From NCBI GenBank assembly GCA_032433595.1, contig JASWJB010000057.1, positions 107,072 through 171,071 on the forward strand: a stretch of 64,000 nt of DNA, in the 5' to 3' direction. Shown piece by piece: positions 47,101-60,211 of the stretch. The stretch's first letter is position 1. Each line of letters starts with the position of its first letter. Position numbers and translations under genes: made by a program. The notes under the pieces were generated by a model. The model had not been told where the DNA came from. It ran no database searches and was given only the letters and a program-made list of their open reading frames with translations. The stretch comes from Conoideocrella luteorostrata. Its lineage: Eukaryota; Ascomycota; Sordariomycetes; Hypocreales; Clavicipitaceae.

Positions 47101-49804
47101 ATGAGCGTCGTGGGTATGTGCATGCAAACCAAATGGCGGCGAGCTATTATGTGTCACCTTGTCGGATTCCTTGCCTTGATACGTTTGTCCTCTCGACAAC
47201 TCGTGGGAATTGATCTTGCCATCACGATGTCCCATTCTGTAGTATATACTGACAACTCTGCTTTCCATAGGTGTCGATTTCGGAACCCTCAAGACAGTGG
47301 TCGCTGTCGCCAGAAACCGTGGCGTCGATGTGGTAAGTGATGCTGGCAACAAATCTAATCTTAACATTTGTGTCCCGGGGTAACCATCGTTATATTTTTT
47401 ATCATATGCCAAATGCCATTGTGGAAGCCTGACTAATAATCTTCTTCACATAGATCACCAATGAAGTCTCCAACAGAGCTACTCCGTAAGTCTTCAATTT
47501 GTCCCTTTTGACATGAGCCTTTCCGTGGCCAGACCAAATCGGAACGCCTCCCCAGCTCGTATTTCTCTGCTCCATTTGTAGACATAGGAAACTAATATAA
47601 GCCCTTGATTACAGTTCCATGGTCGGTTTCGGCCCCAAATCTCGCTACCTGGGTGAAGCCGCCAAGACCCAGGAAATTACCAACCTCAAAAACACAGTCA
47701 GCTGCTTGAAGCGTCTTGCCGGTCGTTCCTTCAATGACCCAGACATCAAGGTCGAGCAGCAGTTTATCACTGCCCCTCTTGTCGATATTAATGGGCAGGT
47801 TGGTGCTGAGGTCAGTTATCTTGGCAACATGGAGAAATTCACTGCCACTCAGCTCATCGCCATGTACTTGAGTAAAATCAAGCACACGGCCGCCAACGAG
47901 CTCAAGCTGCCCGTTTCGGATCTTTGCATGAGCGTTCCCGCGTGGTTCTCTGATGTCCAGCGCCGAGCCCTCCTAGACGCCGCCGAAATCGCCGGTTTGA
48001 AACTTTTGCGACTCATCAACGACACTACTGCAGCTGCACTTGGCTGGGGTATTACCAAGCTTGACCTTCCGGCTCCCGAAGAGAAGCCCCGCCGCGTGTG
48101 CTTTGTTGACATCGGACACACCAATTACACCTGCTCCGTGGTGGAGTTCAAGAAAGGAGAGCTTACTGTCAAGGCTACCGCGTGGGATCGCAACTTCGGT
48201 GGCCGTGACTTTGACAAAGCTCTCGTTGACCACCTTGCCAAGGAATTCAAGGGCAAATATAAGGTCGACATTCACACTCACGGCCGGGCTATGGCCCGTA
48301 CTATTGCTGCTGCTGAGAAGACGAAGAAGATTCTGTCTGCCAATCAGCAAGCCCCGGTCAACATCGAATCGCTCATGAACGATGTTGATGTTTCCACAAT
48401 GATCACTCGTCAGGAATTCGAGGCCATGATTGAGCCCATCCTTAGCCGCACTCATCAGCCTCTGGAGCAGGTTCTCGCCCAGGCTAAGCTTACAAAGGAC
48501 GACATTGATGTTGTCGAGGTTGTTGGCGCTGGCTCTCGTGTTCCTGCGCTCAAAGAGCGCATTCAAGCTTTCTTTGGAATTCCACTGTCCTTCACCATGA
48601 ACGCTGATGAAGCTATTGCCCGTGGATGTGCCTTCAGCTGTGCCATTTTGTCACCTGTATTCCGCGTCCGTGACTTCTCCGTCCAGGATATTATTAGCTA
48701 CCCAATCGAATTCGCCTGGGAGAAAGCTGCGGATATTCCCGATGAAGATACCAGTCTAACCGTTTTCAACAAGGGCAATGTACTCCCCTCTACCAAGATT
48801 TTAACCTTTTACCGGAAACAGCCCTTCGATCTGGAGGCCCGATATGCTAGACCTGAAGAGCTTCCTGGCAAGCAAAACCCCTGGATTGGTCGATTCTCCG
48901 TTAAGGGTGTCAAGGCTGAGGGCAAAGATGAATTCATGATTTGCAAGCTCAAGGCTCGTGTCAACATTCACGGCGTGCTTAATGTTGAAAATGGCTACTA
49001 TGTTGAGGATCAAGAAGTTGAGGAAGATATCAAGGAAGACGAGAAAGAAGAGGGCGAGAAAAAGGATTCTGACGTAAGTTCAGACAGGTCCTTCGATGAC
49101 TTCTACCCCAAACTGACGACCTGTATCAGGTTATGGATACCGACAAGAAGGAGGATGTTCCAAAGAAGACCCGAAAGGTTAAGAAACAAGTCCGAAAAGG
49201 CGATCTACCCATCTCCAGTGGAACCTCTTCCCTGGACGCCACGCAGAAAGCCAGCTTGAACGAAAAAGAGGCGGCCATGGTCATGGAAGACAAGCTGGTT
49301 GCCGACACTGAGGAAAAGAAGAATGAGTTGGAGACATACATCTATGACCTCCGCGCTAAGCTGGATGACCAATATGCCGAGTTCGCCAGTGAAGAGGAGA
49401 AAACTTCTATTAAGGGCAAGCTTGAAATTGCAGAGGTAAGATTTTCTCCAACATAAGTCTGCAAACAAAGTCGCTTCATTAGAACGTGAAGCTTACACAT
49501 GTCATAGGATTGGCTGTATGCCGAGGGTGATGATGCTTCCAAGGGTGTCTACGTCGCTAAGTTGGACGAGCTAAGAGCTCTTGCCGGTCCAATTGTCCAG
49601 CGCCACTTTGAGAAAGTTGAGGCTGAGCGACGCGCCGTTCAGGAGCGGGTTGAAGCTGAGCAAGCTGCCAAAAGAGCCACTGAAGAAGAAGCTCGCAAGG
49701 CTGCTGAGGCCGAGAAGGCGGCCCAACAAAATGGCATAGACCAGGAGATGAAGGACGCCGATGCACCCCAGCCTGAGGCCGAGGAAGTTCCCGAGTCAAA
49801 GTAG
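47101..49804 (+). CDS. hsp88: Hsp110-family chaperone Hsp88 (Sse1 homologue)
   Basis: Nucleotide exchange factor for cytosolic Hsp70 and a holdase. Six exons (47101-47113, 47271-47332, 47454-47485, 47615-49073, 49130-49435, 49508-49804) join to 722 aa. Exons 1-3 are tiny and encode MSVVGVDFGTLKTVVAVARNRG and ITNEVSNRATPS, the N-terminal phosphate loop. Sse-type ATPase blocks follow: SMVGFGPKSRYLGEAAK, DLCMSVPAWFSDVQRRALLDAAEIAGL, RLINDTTAAALGWGI, VDIGHTNYTCSVVEFKKG and DRNFGGRDFDKALVDHLA. The substrate-binding half has an acidic insertion (EEDIKEDEKEEGEKKDSD) and a long helical, Glu/Ala-rich C-terminus ending EAEEVPESK, without the EEVD of canonical cytosolic Hsp70. The upstream heat-shock element suggests heat induction. 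Confidence 0.97.
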
Positions 49805-50378
49805 ATTAGACCTGTTTTAAAACTCTCGAATAGACGGGACATGAGTAGATATGACGGGACGGATGGATGGCATCAAGATAGCCAGAGGAAGACAAGTATA
49901 CACATAGCAGAGTCACAAGAGGTGTTTGTGGGTATATAGACTGCCAGGGATTGAAGATCACACAAAAGTAGTATAGAAGGAACAAATGGGCCTGAGTTTG
50001 TTCATCTGCACTTATGGTAGTTGTCCACTTTACGCGTACCAATGAAGAGGAATTTACCGTGAAAGTGGTTATTCACCTAGGTAATTTGTCACATGATAAT
50101 TAATGGAACTGAATGTTTTTTGGGACATGACAAATGCTGGCAAGCTGGTCGTAATTTTGAATGGTCTTCCAATAGAATATATTCGATTAAGGGAACGCTG
50201 CTTTTGACGCGAAGTTGACCAATGTTGAGGTGCAATATTCATCTGCTATCTAATATCCTCGTCTATACCTCTATATCGTCTTCTTATACGCGCTCTATAT
50301 TAAGAAGAAGTGCTAAGCTCATCGTTGTCTGCATCCATTGTCCTTTCACATTCAGAGCAAGCTCATTCTTCAAACCCT
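49805..50378. other. Convergent spacer of Hsp88 and class VI-like chitin synthase
   Basis: AT-rich 3'-flanking DNA between two convergent genes. No gene or repeat recognised. Confidence 0.6.
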
Positions 50379-52635
50379 CTATTCCAGATGGTGCCTCCGG
50401 GCAAGTTGAGCAGCGTCATATTTTCTCCGGTCTTCTTGATTCATGCTTAAGTCCACCCCGCCGCCAATCATGAATCCTCCCATAGAGCCATCTGAACCAC
50501 AATCACGGGATAGTAGATTGGGAGTGAGCTCGTTAGCCACCATTACCGGCTCAGCATAAGTTTCGGAACAGCTGGAGTGCGTTCGAGTAGCTTCGCACTG
50601 CTCAGTGGTTTCCCGAGGGCTCGAAAATTGACCGTCAATCGAATCTAGTGGGCGAACAACGGTTGGTATGCGGCTGATTGGGACGAGCGGCGGATAGGCT
50701 GGATTGCTGAGCGTCCTGGCCTCCTTTGCGGGCTTGAATGTCTCTGGCACGATATTTAACTCATCTCCTCGTTTTTCTGCCTGTTCTGCTGCCTCTCTGG
50801 CAGTCGTATGCATATCAGCGGCCGCTGCATCAGCACGTGGACCACCCCAAGTTCGTGAGCCAGCGGTAAGTATTCCGTAGACTGTGTAGTACCAGTTCAA
50901 AAGCGGGTTTAGAACAAACATCAGAGGATAAAACCACATCTTGAACCTCTTTAACTTTGCGCCAAAATATAGCATCAGAAGCCAGTTCAATCCCAATGAC
51001 ACTGCTATGAACCCGATTGGTAGATTACGAATCTTTGCATTGGAAGTTAAAAGCGCAAGGACCATCACAAAGAATAGAAGTCCCGTTGTTCGGATGGTGT
51101 TTTGCATGAACCTCACCAAGATCAATGCTGGGTACCGCTTCCACAAGCGCCAGTCGGTCAGCATGCACACCTCGTTCGTGATGAAGCCAAGAAACCAACG
51201 ACGTCTCTGTTTTACTAGCGAACTGTATGATTGCACAGCCTCGGTCTTGCAAAAGGCGGAAGTGCACATTTGTATTTGATATCGCTTCTTGGCACCTATC
51301 ATGAAAAGATGTGTGAGCCAGCGATCTTCACCCAGGTGGCATTTGGCGTAATCGAATAAATCGTCACACTCTTCAGCCTTATCGGCAAAGTAATATTTGG
51401 CCATCAGTCGAAAAGCTGAGAGTCGAAGCATCGTCAACGCTCCGGGAAGACAGGTTACTGAACCGCAGCCAGATTCTACAGTACGTTCGAATAGTTGGCC
51501 ATGTATATACTCCATGTCCTGAAGTAGGGTGATCATACTATGCTTTTTGGTTGTCGAAGTGATCACTCCAGTCATAGCCAGCATTTGTCTGGAATTACCT
51601 GGGCTCAGTTCCATATCATATACAAAGTTCTGGAGACAAAGTTTGTCAAGCACGCAATCCGAATCGATGAACAAAATGAACATGTTGTCGTGCTGCTTGA
51701 TGTAATCCGCGTAAACTCGCTCAATAAGTTCAAAGGTTGATTTTTGACAGTGTCTCTTGCCACCATGTGGAAACCGTGATATCGTGATCCGCACAGCCTT
51801 GTATGCCACATCTATGCAGTCAGGGTAAGATTCCAAGGTGACTGTGACTCCAAGAATACCCATCGTGCTCACGTATAAGTCATCCACTTCTTGGCCATCA
51901 AATGACAAGAAGAGGTGAACACATGTTGCAGGGTAGTCGCATTCAACAACAGAGTCAATTGCACTAAAGAGTACATCAGGCTCCTCATGATAGCATGGCA
52001 TCATCACAACAATTTTTGGGGCTGTGGAATCGTCTAGCATCCTCTTGATCCGTTTTTTGCGCCCCAAATGTTTTGTCACAAGCTGGTAAATGCACGAAAG
52101 CCATGGAGCTGTAAGTAGAATTGCAAAGCTCCAAAACGCAAACCACTGCAAAAACACAGTAACGGATTGTGGCCAGTGATTTGAAACCACGGAAGGCAGT
52201 GGCAGAGTGACAAGCATTATGGGAAGAAATAAGCCGCTGTAGCACTGATGTTAGTGCGATATAGATGAAAACTTTACAAAGAATATGGTTTGAAACCTCA
52301 ATTTCCCTTAATAAGTGTTTCAAAGGAGTTAACATACCGCAGTGCAGCAAAAGCAGACCCAATGACTACGCAGAGAATGCGGATAGACCAGTGTTCTGCC
52401 TTTATGAATACCTTGACCAGGCAGTATACAAAGGCAGAGAACCAGAGGAACCATTCAAGACAAGCCATCAGCATTACAAGCCCAATTATAGTAGTATACA
52501 CAGTCTAAGGCCCAGGCAACAGTGTTAGTCGCTTCAATCTGCTACTTTGTTTCGCTTCGACCAACCGAAGAAAAAGGAAACGGAGCTGCTTTTACTAACA
52601 TCTTTCACTCGCCATTGTCCGTTCAAGGCGCTCAT
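50379..52635 (-). CDS. chsD: Short chitin synthase, class VI-like (ChsD type)
   Basis: GT2 membrane enzyme of the chitin synthase family. Exons 52600-52635, 52338-52504 and 50379-52236 join to 686 aa. The start gives MSALNGQWRVKD, followed directly by membrane helices (~13-45, 50-68 and 90-120). The catalytic core has MPCYHEEPDVL, FLSFDG, the DxD-like DSD (259-261), SVTCLPGALTMLR (~327), GEDRWLTHL (~370) and QRRRW (411-415). Helices near 430-530 follow, then a polar, charged tail of ~150 residues. It lacks myosin-motor, cytochrome b5 and DEK_C regions and is far shorter than the enzyme at 4120-9606. Product is expected to be chitin by motif; some short GT2 relatives make other polymers, and class VI enzymes are little characterised. 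Key catalytic motifs are intact. Confidence 0.88.
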
Positions 52636-53864
52636 GACTTTTTTTTAGAAGTCTGGCCGAAGCGCTGAAGTTGAAGAAGCAGGCACACACACTTTCGATA
52701 GCCTCAACAAAAAGGCAAGTGTTCCAGGTTTCAAGTATATTTATTTCGCATAATGTCTCTGCCGCCTATGAAAGGTTAACAAAGGTGATAAAGTCTAAAA
52801 GAAAGGGGAGACAGGTCACGCAGTAGCCCTTGGATCAAGATATGGTCTGGGCTCTCAGTAGGCGTGGCGTAACGAGGCTGCGGATTTGATGAACTGTTGC
52901 ATGTACTATTAAGCCAGCCTCGAGGAATTGATTGAATGGAAATGCTTTGGTTATGCAGATAGGCACCGAGAAAATATCTTCGATCCTGGAGTTATCTGAT
53001 TATCCTCTTCATTGCATTTAAATGTCGTTTTTAGCTCTTGACCTGTGCACGAAGCACAAAAGAAGAAAGTGCGACTCATACCCGGCACGTGCTCTTGGCC
53101 TTGCCTGCAACTGTTCACGTCCGCCTATGGCATAAATTATTAAGCAACAATATGGATTCTATCCTAGCATTGTTTGCAAAAAGATAGCCCCAGAGCCCTG
53201 ACTGGTGTTGTGCGAATGTCTTCGGCCACGTTCTTGCAACTTTGTTTATTGTCCGAAGCTATGCCATGTTACAATTCAACAGCCTGCATGAGGCTCTTTT
53301 TAACATAAAGCCGATGATCCTATGCTCTGATACCATCAAGTCGTTCTTTGGAGGGGTCAGTTGTTCCACAAACAGTAATTGCGATAGCGCGATCACCCAC
53401 AAGGAGATTTTTAAGGTCGTCAAACTGAAAGCGATTTGGAGCTATTCAATCGGGTTACCATGCGTAGGCGCAGATGAGGTTGCTGGAATAGGGAAAGTAA
53501 CCAGTCAAATAGTAACTTGCATGCCAAAGCACGAAGCCCATTGTAGCCCACCAGATCCTCTACCTTCCCTCAAAGCAGCCGCACTCAGAGGAAGGGAGGA
53601 GAGACAAACAATCCTTTGATGGACGCAATAAAGGTTGAATCTTGCTTTCAGTGAAGCTACAACAGTCTCTGTAACATGGTGAAATGCTCGGAACTGACTA
53701 GTGTCCCAGTGTTATTATACACCACATAGCCAGCGAAACACGCATAGTCTCGTATTTCTGTGATATCAATCCATTTCCAACAACGGCACGTTGTATCTGA
53801 CATCGTGTCCGCCTTCATTTTGTTACTTTTGTCCCCTGCGATTTAGGACTTTGGATGCACACTT
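52636..53864. other. Spacer between chitin synthase promoter and UPF2 3' end
   Basis: 1.2 kb with no supported gene. An open frame at 53242-53619 (+), whose first in-frame ATG is 53263, has no motif. The right end is the UPF2 3' flank. Confidence 0.55.
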
Positions 53865-56800
53865 TTACCAGTCTACATCACTCAGCTGTAGCTTTCTCAC
53901 TCTCTGGCCGCGATCCTTATTCGGCCGGTCGGCACGACTGTGGTGAAATGCTGTGGTTCTCTCTATTCCTAACCCAAAAATCAGTATTAGTTGAGAAATT
54001 TAGATGAGGTCAACAATACCTTCCTGGTCCTCATTCTGCTGGAGGTCGTAATTTAAAACGAGATTTTTGATGCGCTGCTGTTCTTCCTTTTCGGCCTGTT
54101 GCTGGGTCTTCATGGCGATGGCAAAGGTCGAATCAGATGGTAGTTCAACAGTACGAGTCTGATTTGGTACAATATTTAGTAGAGGCTCCTTCCATTATCT
54201 TTTGTTAAGTGAAACAACAAACCTGTTGCCGATTGCCCTTCTTCGTCAGAAGTGAGAATGCCATTTTGTTACTTGATAAGGATGATTCCTGGTCTTGTAC
54301 ACTACTCATCGAAGGTTCACGATTCTTCGGTCGGACAGGTAAAGGGACATCAAAGAGTGGCTTCCTTTCAAACTTTCGAGATTCAAGACTTTCGGCCATC
54401 ATCTTGGCATATTCTCGTTCGAACTCAGCCTCGTCTTCAGGGTTAGTAGCCTCCTCTTGACGAGTGACGACGATAGCCTCTTCGGTAAAATCAATTTCAT
54501 TCATAGAGTCATCATCGGCGTCCTGTTTCGTTCAAATTCAGGTCAAAGTGTTTATAAAGGCGGGGAACAAGTGGATAACTAACCTCAGCTTCGTCATCTT
54601 CGGACGCACTATCTTCATCACCCTCTCCGTCTTGTTCAACATCGTCCACGTCAGCGATATCGTCATCTGATGATGCTCCACTGGTGGCATCATCCGCTTC
54701 AACAGCCTTGTCAACGCCTGCGGTTTTTTGGTCCTGGACAATGGAGAGTTGAAGAGCCTTAGCTGCTTCCTCATAGCTGTTGGCAAATTTCCATTGGGGT
54801 CGAGTCAGCGCGAAAATGTCTTGAACGACGAATTCAATATCCATGGGCAAAGATGTTTTAGTATGAACGTAATACTAGAGTTATCATTAGCTCGCCAACA
54901 CGAATAAACCTTGGATTGTTCAGCAAGATTCACCTGGAAAAAGGAAAGGAAGTAATCCAGTTTCTTGCCAGCAGCGCCTCTATTGAAGAACATGCCACAT
55001 GTTTCCAGAATAGTGGCAATGAGACGAATGCGGAAAAAGTCATCAGGCGGGTCAAAGGGGTTATATCGTCCCGGAACAGGTGGTCCTCCTATCACGAAGA
55101 TGAGTTTGCGTTTGTATTAACATGGGCTCGGATCAACTCACCATATCCAAATGTAAGAATCTTGTACATTGTATCAAAGATGACCGGATGCTCCAACATC
55201 CTATAATTGTATAGTTCGCCTAAGTACTTCACTTCCGCAATGCGACGTTGAAAGAAGCGGAAATCATTTTGCTCCAACCCAAAGCTGACCGACTCGATGA
55301 CATTGTCAATGACTTTTACGACAAAGTCCGGATGATAGCGATACAGGGCACTCAAAAGAATACCCAGAAGATGAATATTACCATATTTCACTTTTCCTGG
55401 TTTGGAAAAGACTTTATCGAGGATAGAAACGACCTATTGAGACTCAGTTAGTAAATTCCCCTCAACCACATCGATTTTAGTAGTGTCATTTTATGCTTCT
55501 AGGCGTACTTCAACTTCTTCCCAATGGAGCCTGCGAATTTGCTTCAGAATCTTGCTATAGTTCCGTTTCGTTATGTCATTGTACACCAATTTACGAACAA
55601 ATAGTTCCATTGGAGTGCGCTCCTTTTGCTCAATTGCTGGTCTCTCAGGAGGGTCAACATAGTAAACAGCGTTATCAATAAGCATGCGCTCAGGCTGTCC
55701 AATATGCTGCACTGATTTTTTGCGCTGAAGGGTTCCAAGAAAGCTTGCCATCCGGGGTGCAGTCTCTGGGTTTTTGAGCAGATATCGTCCACAGTTCTCG
55801 ATCAGATTGCACAAAATCTCAATATTCATGCGTGAAAAGTCATCCAGGCTGACTTTAAGGCAGTGGAAGACAACGTGCTCCGGCACGACACCGAATTTGG
55901 TAAGCTCGGCTAGGTATCGGATATTGCTGAGTCGGACTTGTCCCAAGAAGTCTTTTTCTTTTCTTCGCTGCAAGCTTCGAAACTCGGCATCAAGATAATC
56001 TACAAGCCCCTTTGGGACATCAGGCATATACCTGCCAAGTGTAGCCACGAGTCGCGACCACGATGGGAGTAAGTCGCTACGGCCTTTGGGGACCTCTGTC
56101 AGAGCTTTTACAAGACGGTTTCGCGATGCCTTCGAATTGAGGAAGCAGAAGTCTATGGCAGTTTGATCGATGGCGTCCTTATTCGTAAGCTCTGGTAGCC
56201 GTGCCAGTAATGCATCGACCTGTGCGCCGATCGTCTTGTTGGCTATTGTTGTTGATTGGTCATCGGATGCTTCAATAGACACCTTCGTTGCATCGGAGGA
56301 GTCGCTGATCTCATTCTTCTTGCCAACTTGCTCGTCAATGTCAGATCTTTTCTTCTTGCCGTCTTCAAGAAGAATTGACGGAACTTTGCCTTTCAGGTCA
56401 GCTAGGTTTTCGTAAAATCGACGTTCGTCTTCGTCTGTCCATATGCCAGCACCTTCGCCCGTGGCTCGTAAATATTCACCAGTCTTGACTAAGCCTATGG
56501 AACCGCTTGACGTCGCGAGGGCATCATTGGACTCCTTCAGGTCTGGAATTTCGGCTCCAATTGCGTCGGCAATGACTTGGGCATTGGAAATCAGACGATC
56601 CTGGGCTTTCACTTGCTTCTCATAGTTGGCCTGTCGATCCTCGAATACCTCGCCGGACTTAACATATGCCTCTGCGTTTCGTCGAGCTTGCGAGTGGATC
56701 AGCTTTTGATCTCGCACAATATGTGCGGAAACGTCTTCGAAGTATTTTTTCAAAATGCTCTGAAATCTCTCTACTATTTCCGGAGGGGTAAAGGGCTGTT

Positions 56801-57817
56801 GATCAGCCGCCGCTGTTGTTACGTCCTCATCCGTATCAAAAGAAGTTTCATTCTGGCTACTGGTAAGACCATCCTCTTCGACAATTTTTCTTCCATCAGA
56901 TCCAGATGGCTTGAATCCTAGGATATCCCAGCTAAAAGCTTTGACGAAGATAACAAGTAGCGGCAGATTTGCATGTTCGCGGTCGTGACCAAGAAGGTCT
57001 TTTAGAACCTCCAGAGGGAATGGCTCTACTCCGCCTACTCTGCCTGACCCAGCTCGAGCTTTAAGTTCCACAGCCTTGCTGGTAGCACCCTTTGTCGCAT
57101 CATCTGGCTTCGTGGCATCGTCCAATGTCCTAAGAACTCCAACCAACCAAAGTTCGGTGGTAACTCTTAACAAAGCTCTCTGTCGGGTGATCCTTTCTTT
57201 TTCTTCCTTTTCGCGAGCCTCCGGGGTGAGGGCTTTGAGAACACTTTTGTCGGGAGTTGCCATTCCTTTGCCCAATAACCAAGCCAGATATTCGGTAAAC
57301 TCTGCTGGGCCGAAGCGTAGGTGTAAAGCGCTGACAATCTCGACGCCAGCTTCTATCTCCCCGGGAGACTTGAGCCTACAAAGACCCTCATAGCACGCTG
57401 CTATTATTTCGGACAGATACTTGTGCAAGCTCAACGTGCGAATCTCTTGCAAGAATGTGCCCAGGCTGGCAGCGGAGACGGCAGTTCGTAGTCGCTTGAT
57501 AAAGGCAGTGTTCTTCTTCAATGACGAGTCGAGGGATCGGCCGACCGCAAGGAGATCTGCAAGGATAAGAAGTAAGCAAGTCTGCCCCTGGATGAGAGAG
57601 AAGTCATCAAGGCCATATAGTGTGAAACTGCATGTTAGGGTAAATGCACCTCTGTCTCCATCCCAAGCCTTTTCATTGAGAGCGCGCAACTCGCCTGTAG
57701 GTCAAAAGGCGTCAGCATTATTAACACAAGGAGTGGCACAGCACCGATGAAAGAGAAGCCGAAATCGATGTAGTGGTTTAAAGCATTCAGTAACATACGC
57801 TTTCTCTGACGATCCAT
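53865..57817 (-). CDS. nmd2: Nonsense-mediated mRNA decay factor Upf2 (Nmd2)
   Basis: Bridges Upf1 and Upf3 on exon-junction or long 3'-UTR mRNAs and activates Upf1. Nine exons (57799-57817, 57650-57694, 55509-57556, 55142-55433, 54934-55088, 54584-54874, 54223-54522, 54020-54158, 53865-53962) join to 1128 aa. It begins MDRQRKRELRALNEKAWDG, then SLDSSLKKNTAFIKRLRT, the conserved start of MIF4G-1. Further MIF4G blocks follow (DEYLDAEFRSLQRRKEKDF-type and KYGNIHLLGILLSALYRYHPDF ... GELYNYRM). The third MIF4G repeat includes DDFFRIRLIATILETCG. An acidic stretch (~97 aa exon, DDDIADVDDVEQDGEGDEDS) precedes the Upf1-binding C-terminus, which ends DRGQRVRKLQLSDVDW after a final short intron (53963-54019). 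Without that last splice the frame would stop at GIVDLI (54000). Confidence 0.93.
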
Positions 57818-60211
57818 TGCAACCACTACCTGGGTAGTTGGTTGCGACAACCCAAATAGAAAATGGTGATGACGAGCTGCATTGAGCTTCGAGATGTTTG
57901 AATAATGTCGATGCAATGGGTCTCAATTTTAGCGCCATGTGAATTGGTTGGTGCGCCAGGTCGCCCCGATCCACCGCTCTATCAGAGAAGCAGAGGGCGA
58001 GATACCCCACATAATCTTTCGCCACCAAACACAGAGCAAGCAAGCGCGCAAGCAGCCTGTCAGAATGCCATTAGCCTACAAATGGACTCACTTTTTCGTA
58101 ATGCTACAATGCAATTGACAGCATACTTACGGAGTACTTACACTGCATACTAGCCCCTAGTCAAACTTAACAGAAAGGCCACCTTCGCAACCACCAGAAT
58201 CAGCTCGAAACCCGGTATCAACGTATGCTGTTAGTGCCAGCATGATGTTGAAATTCGGGGCACACTAATTGTATAAGTCGTTGGCGGCTCTTTACCGCTA
58301 ACGGTTCCCTTAGTCTCGTCAAAACAAGACTCAAGATGATGATCAGAGACGGACTGATTTCGGCTGGTTTCCCGTCTTCCATTCACGACAGCACTCTAAC
58401 TATCGCATGCTTAGTTTATTTGGCCTACCTGAACCAATAGCGTTTCATGGTCGTCACTATGCATCCCTTCAGTTAGCAATGAGCTACACCAGTATTTATT
58501 GGCACCAAGGACTGGCCAGCCATTGTATGAGGTAGTCAAAATCTATGTTCCTCGTAGTAACTTTGAACTCTCGAATTAAGTTCTAGTATATTGACTCTTG
58601 GGTGCACGTCGGTTGGAAGTTCCAGCACGAACGTATCGATCGTTTAAGTCAGTAAGAAATGTGCTTTGTACACTAAATGCTCACGTAGTATGCCGACTTA
58701 ACTAATGCTGCCGCTCGTGGGAGACATTCATTCGCGTACGGAATAGCTATAACATCATAACCAGATTCCAGCCGGACTTACAGTTTGCCGACTAGACATC
58801 TCTCATCCCTCGCCCCTTCCCGCAACGGGGAAAAAGAGGAAGAAAATAAATCGGAAAGCGGAAGAGGAAAAGCACGAAGAAGCAAGGGAGAAAGTCCAGC
58901 CACGTTTGTTTTGCGGCTCGAGTACGCGGAACAGTAGCGCTGATTAGTCTTGGTCTGCATTGTCCTTTGTCGCCTATCTCCGGGTTACTGCAAATACCAT
59001 CCATTTCTGTAGTTACGAAGCACGCAGCTAATAAGTTGACAACACATCTAGATTGTGTACATTTTCAAAACGGGAACGAGTAACTACTATGTAGCTGCTT
59101 ACGGGGTACGGAGCGATGAGACCATCAAGCCTAAGATTGCCTGGCATTTGTGGATTTGCCTTATCATCGTCCAAGATAAGCCGCAGCGCTTTCTGACCAA
59201 CCCAAGCACTTTATTTACTTCCCTCGTTGACCTAGTTATCAAGTAACGCATCCAATATGATAACGGTCACCCTATGATTGGATGCAAACTTGAAATTATA
59301 TTAGGACTCGTCTAGCCACAGTGTTACAAAAGTGACAGGTAGCTGCCATCGCTCTCAGCTATGATGGCCCGTTTTTTCTCGTTTTGTCATGCCCTTGCCA
59401 ATTCGGCAAGAACAGGCATCCAAAGCTCTACCTCAGGCCATGACGCTCAACTCTGTACTAACTGATCGTTAGTATCCCTCGCTCTCCACTTGATGTCTCA
59501 GCCCTGCATGTGAAAACGATGATAAGCACGCAAGATCTCCATGGAGATAAATCGTTGTCATTCTTTCTACCTCACATCGGAGACAAGTGGTGAAAGGAAA
59601 ATTAGCTACGTACTACAAGTTTCATCAGGATAGATGTACTCCGTATGGAGTAATGCAATTTGCATGCAACAGTCTTGTAGAGTGCGGGGCACGGGGCTCG
59701 ATAAGACCAGTGTATGTGCATCTCGGCTAGGGAAGCCTTATCAGCAAGTATCCACATCCCCCGGAGAAGTTCATATTTCGGATTTGAAGACTTCCGCGGA
59801 GGGTTATTTAGCAAGAAAGCCGCATGAGCTGACTTGATGATCCAAAATCCTGCGGGGATCCGTGCTATTACTGTTCTCGGTTTCAGGGGATATGGAGAAA
59901 CCAGTTCTACACAATGTTATCATTATCTGAGCATTCAGTGTGGTGGAGGACTTTCTTGTACATTCCATGACTGTGCGGGCATTTCACCACTGCTTAGAAG
60001 TTGCCGACGCTGTGAGAAATTCTTCAAACTCGGAAGAAACTCGCGGGGTCCGACCACACTGACCTTTATGTTCTTTATATGTTATTTGGTACCTCAAATT
60101 CTTGTTGTTCTTGCTGTTGCAGCTTAGATTGGTCTTCTTCTTGTACCTTCATTCATGCCTCAGCGCCTGCTTGCTACTCCAACTTAGGCTCGCTTAAGAA
60201 TCGTCTTAGCC
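57818..60211. other. Divergent intergenic region between UPF2 and nitrate reductase
   Basis: 2.4 kb shared upstream region with no supported gene. TACTCCGTA-family palindromes lie at 58128-58136 and 59637-59652. A purine-rich tract occurs at 58830-58890. GATA and NirA-like sites cluster in 59520-59928. Confidence 0.6.
59520..59928. promoter_or_regulatory. AreA-type GATA sites and a NirA-like site upstream of nitrate reductase
   Basis: HGATAR-type sites: TGATAAG at 59520-59526, CGATAAG at 59699-59705, reverse TGATAAG at 59737-59743, and a back-to-back pair (reverse TGATAA and AGATAA) at 59917-59928. CTCCGCGG on the minus strand (59794-59801) fits the NirA consensus CTCCGHGG. In Aspergillus, AreA and NirA together activate nitrate reductase. 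Motif match and position support this; binding is inferred. Confidence 0.55.

Noticed and set aside
53242..53619. 125-codon open frame (+) between chitin synthase and UPF2
   Set aside because: The first in-frame ATG is at 53263; composition is ordinary spacer and no motif or splice structure supports a gene.
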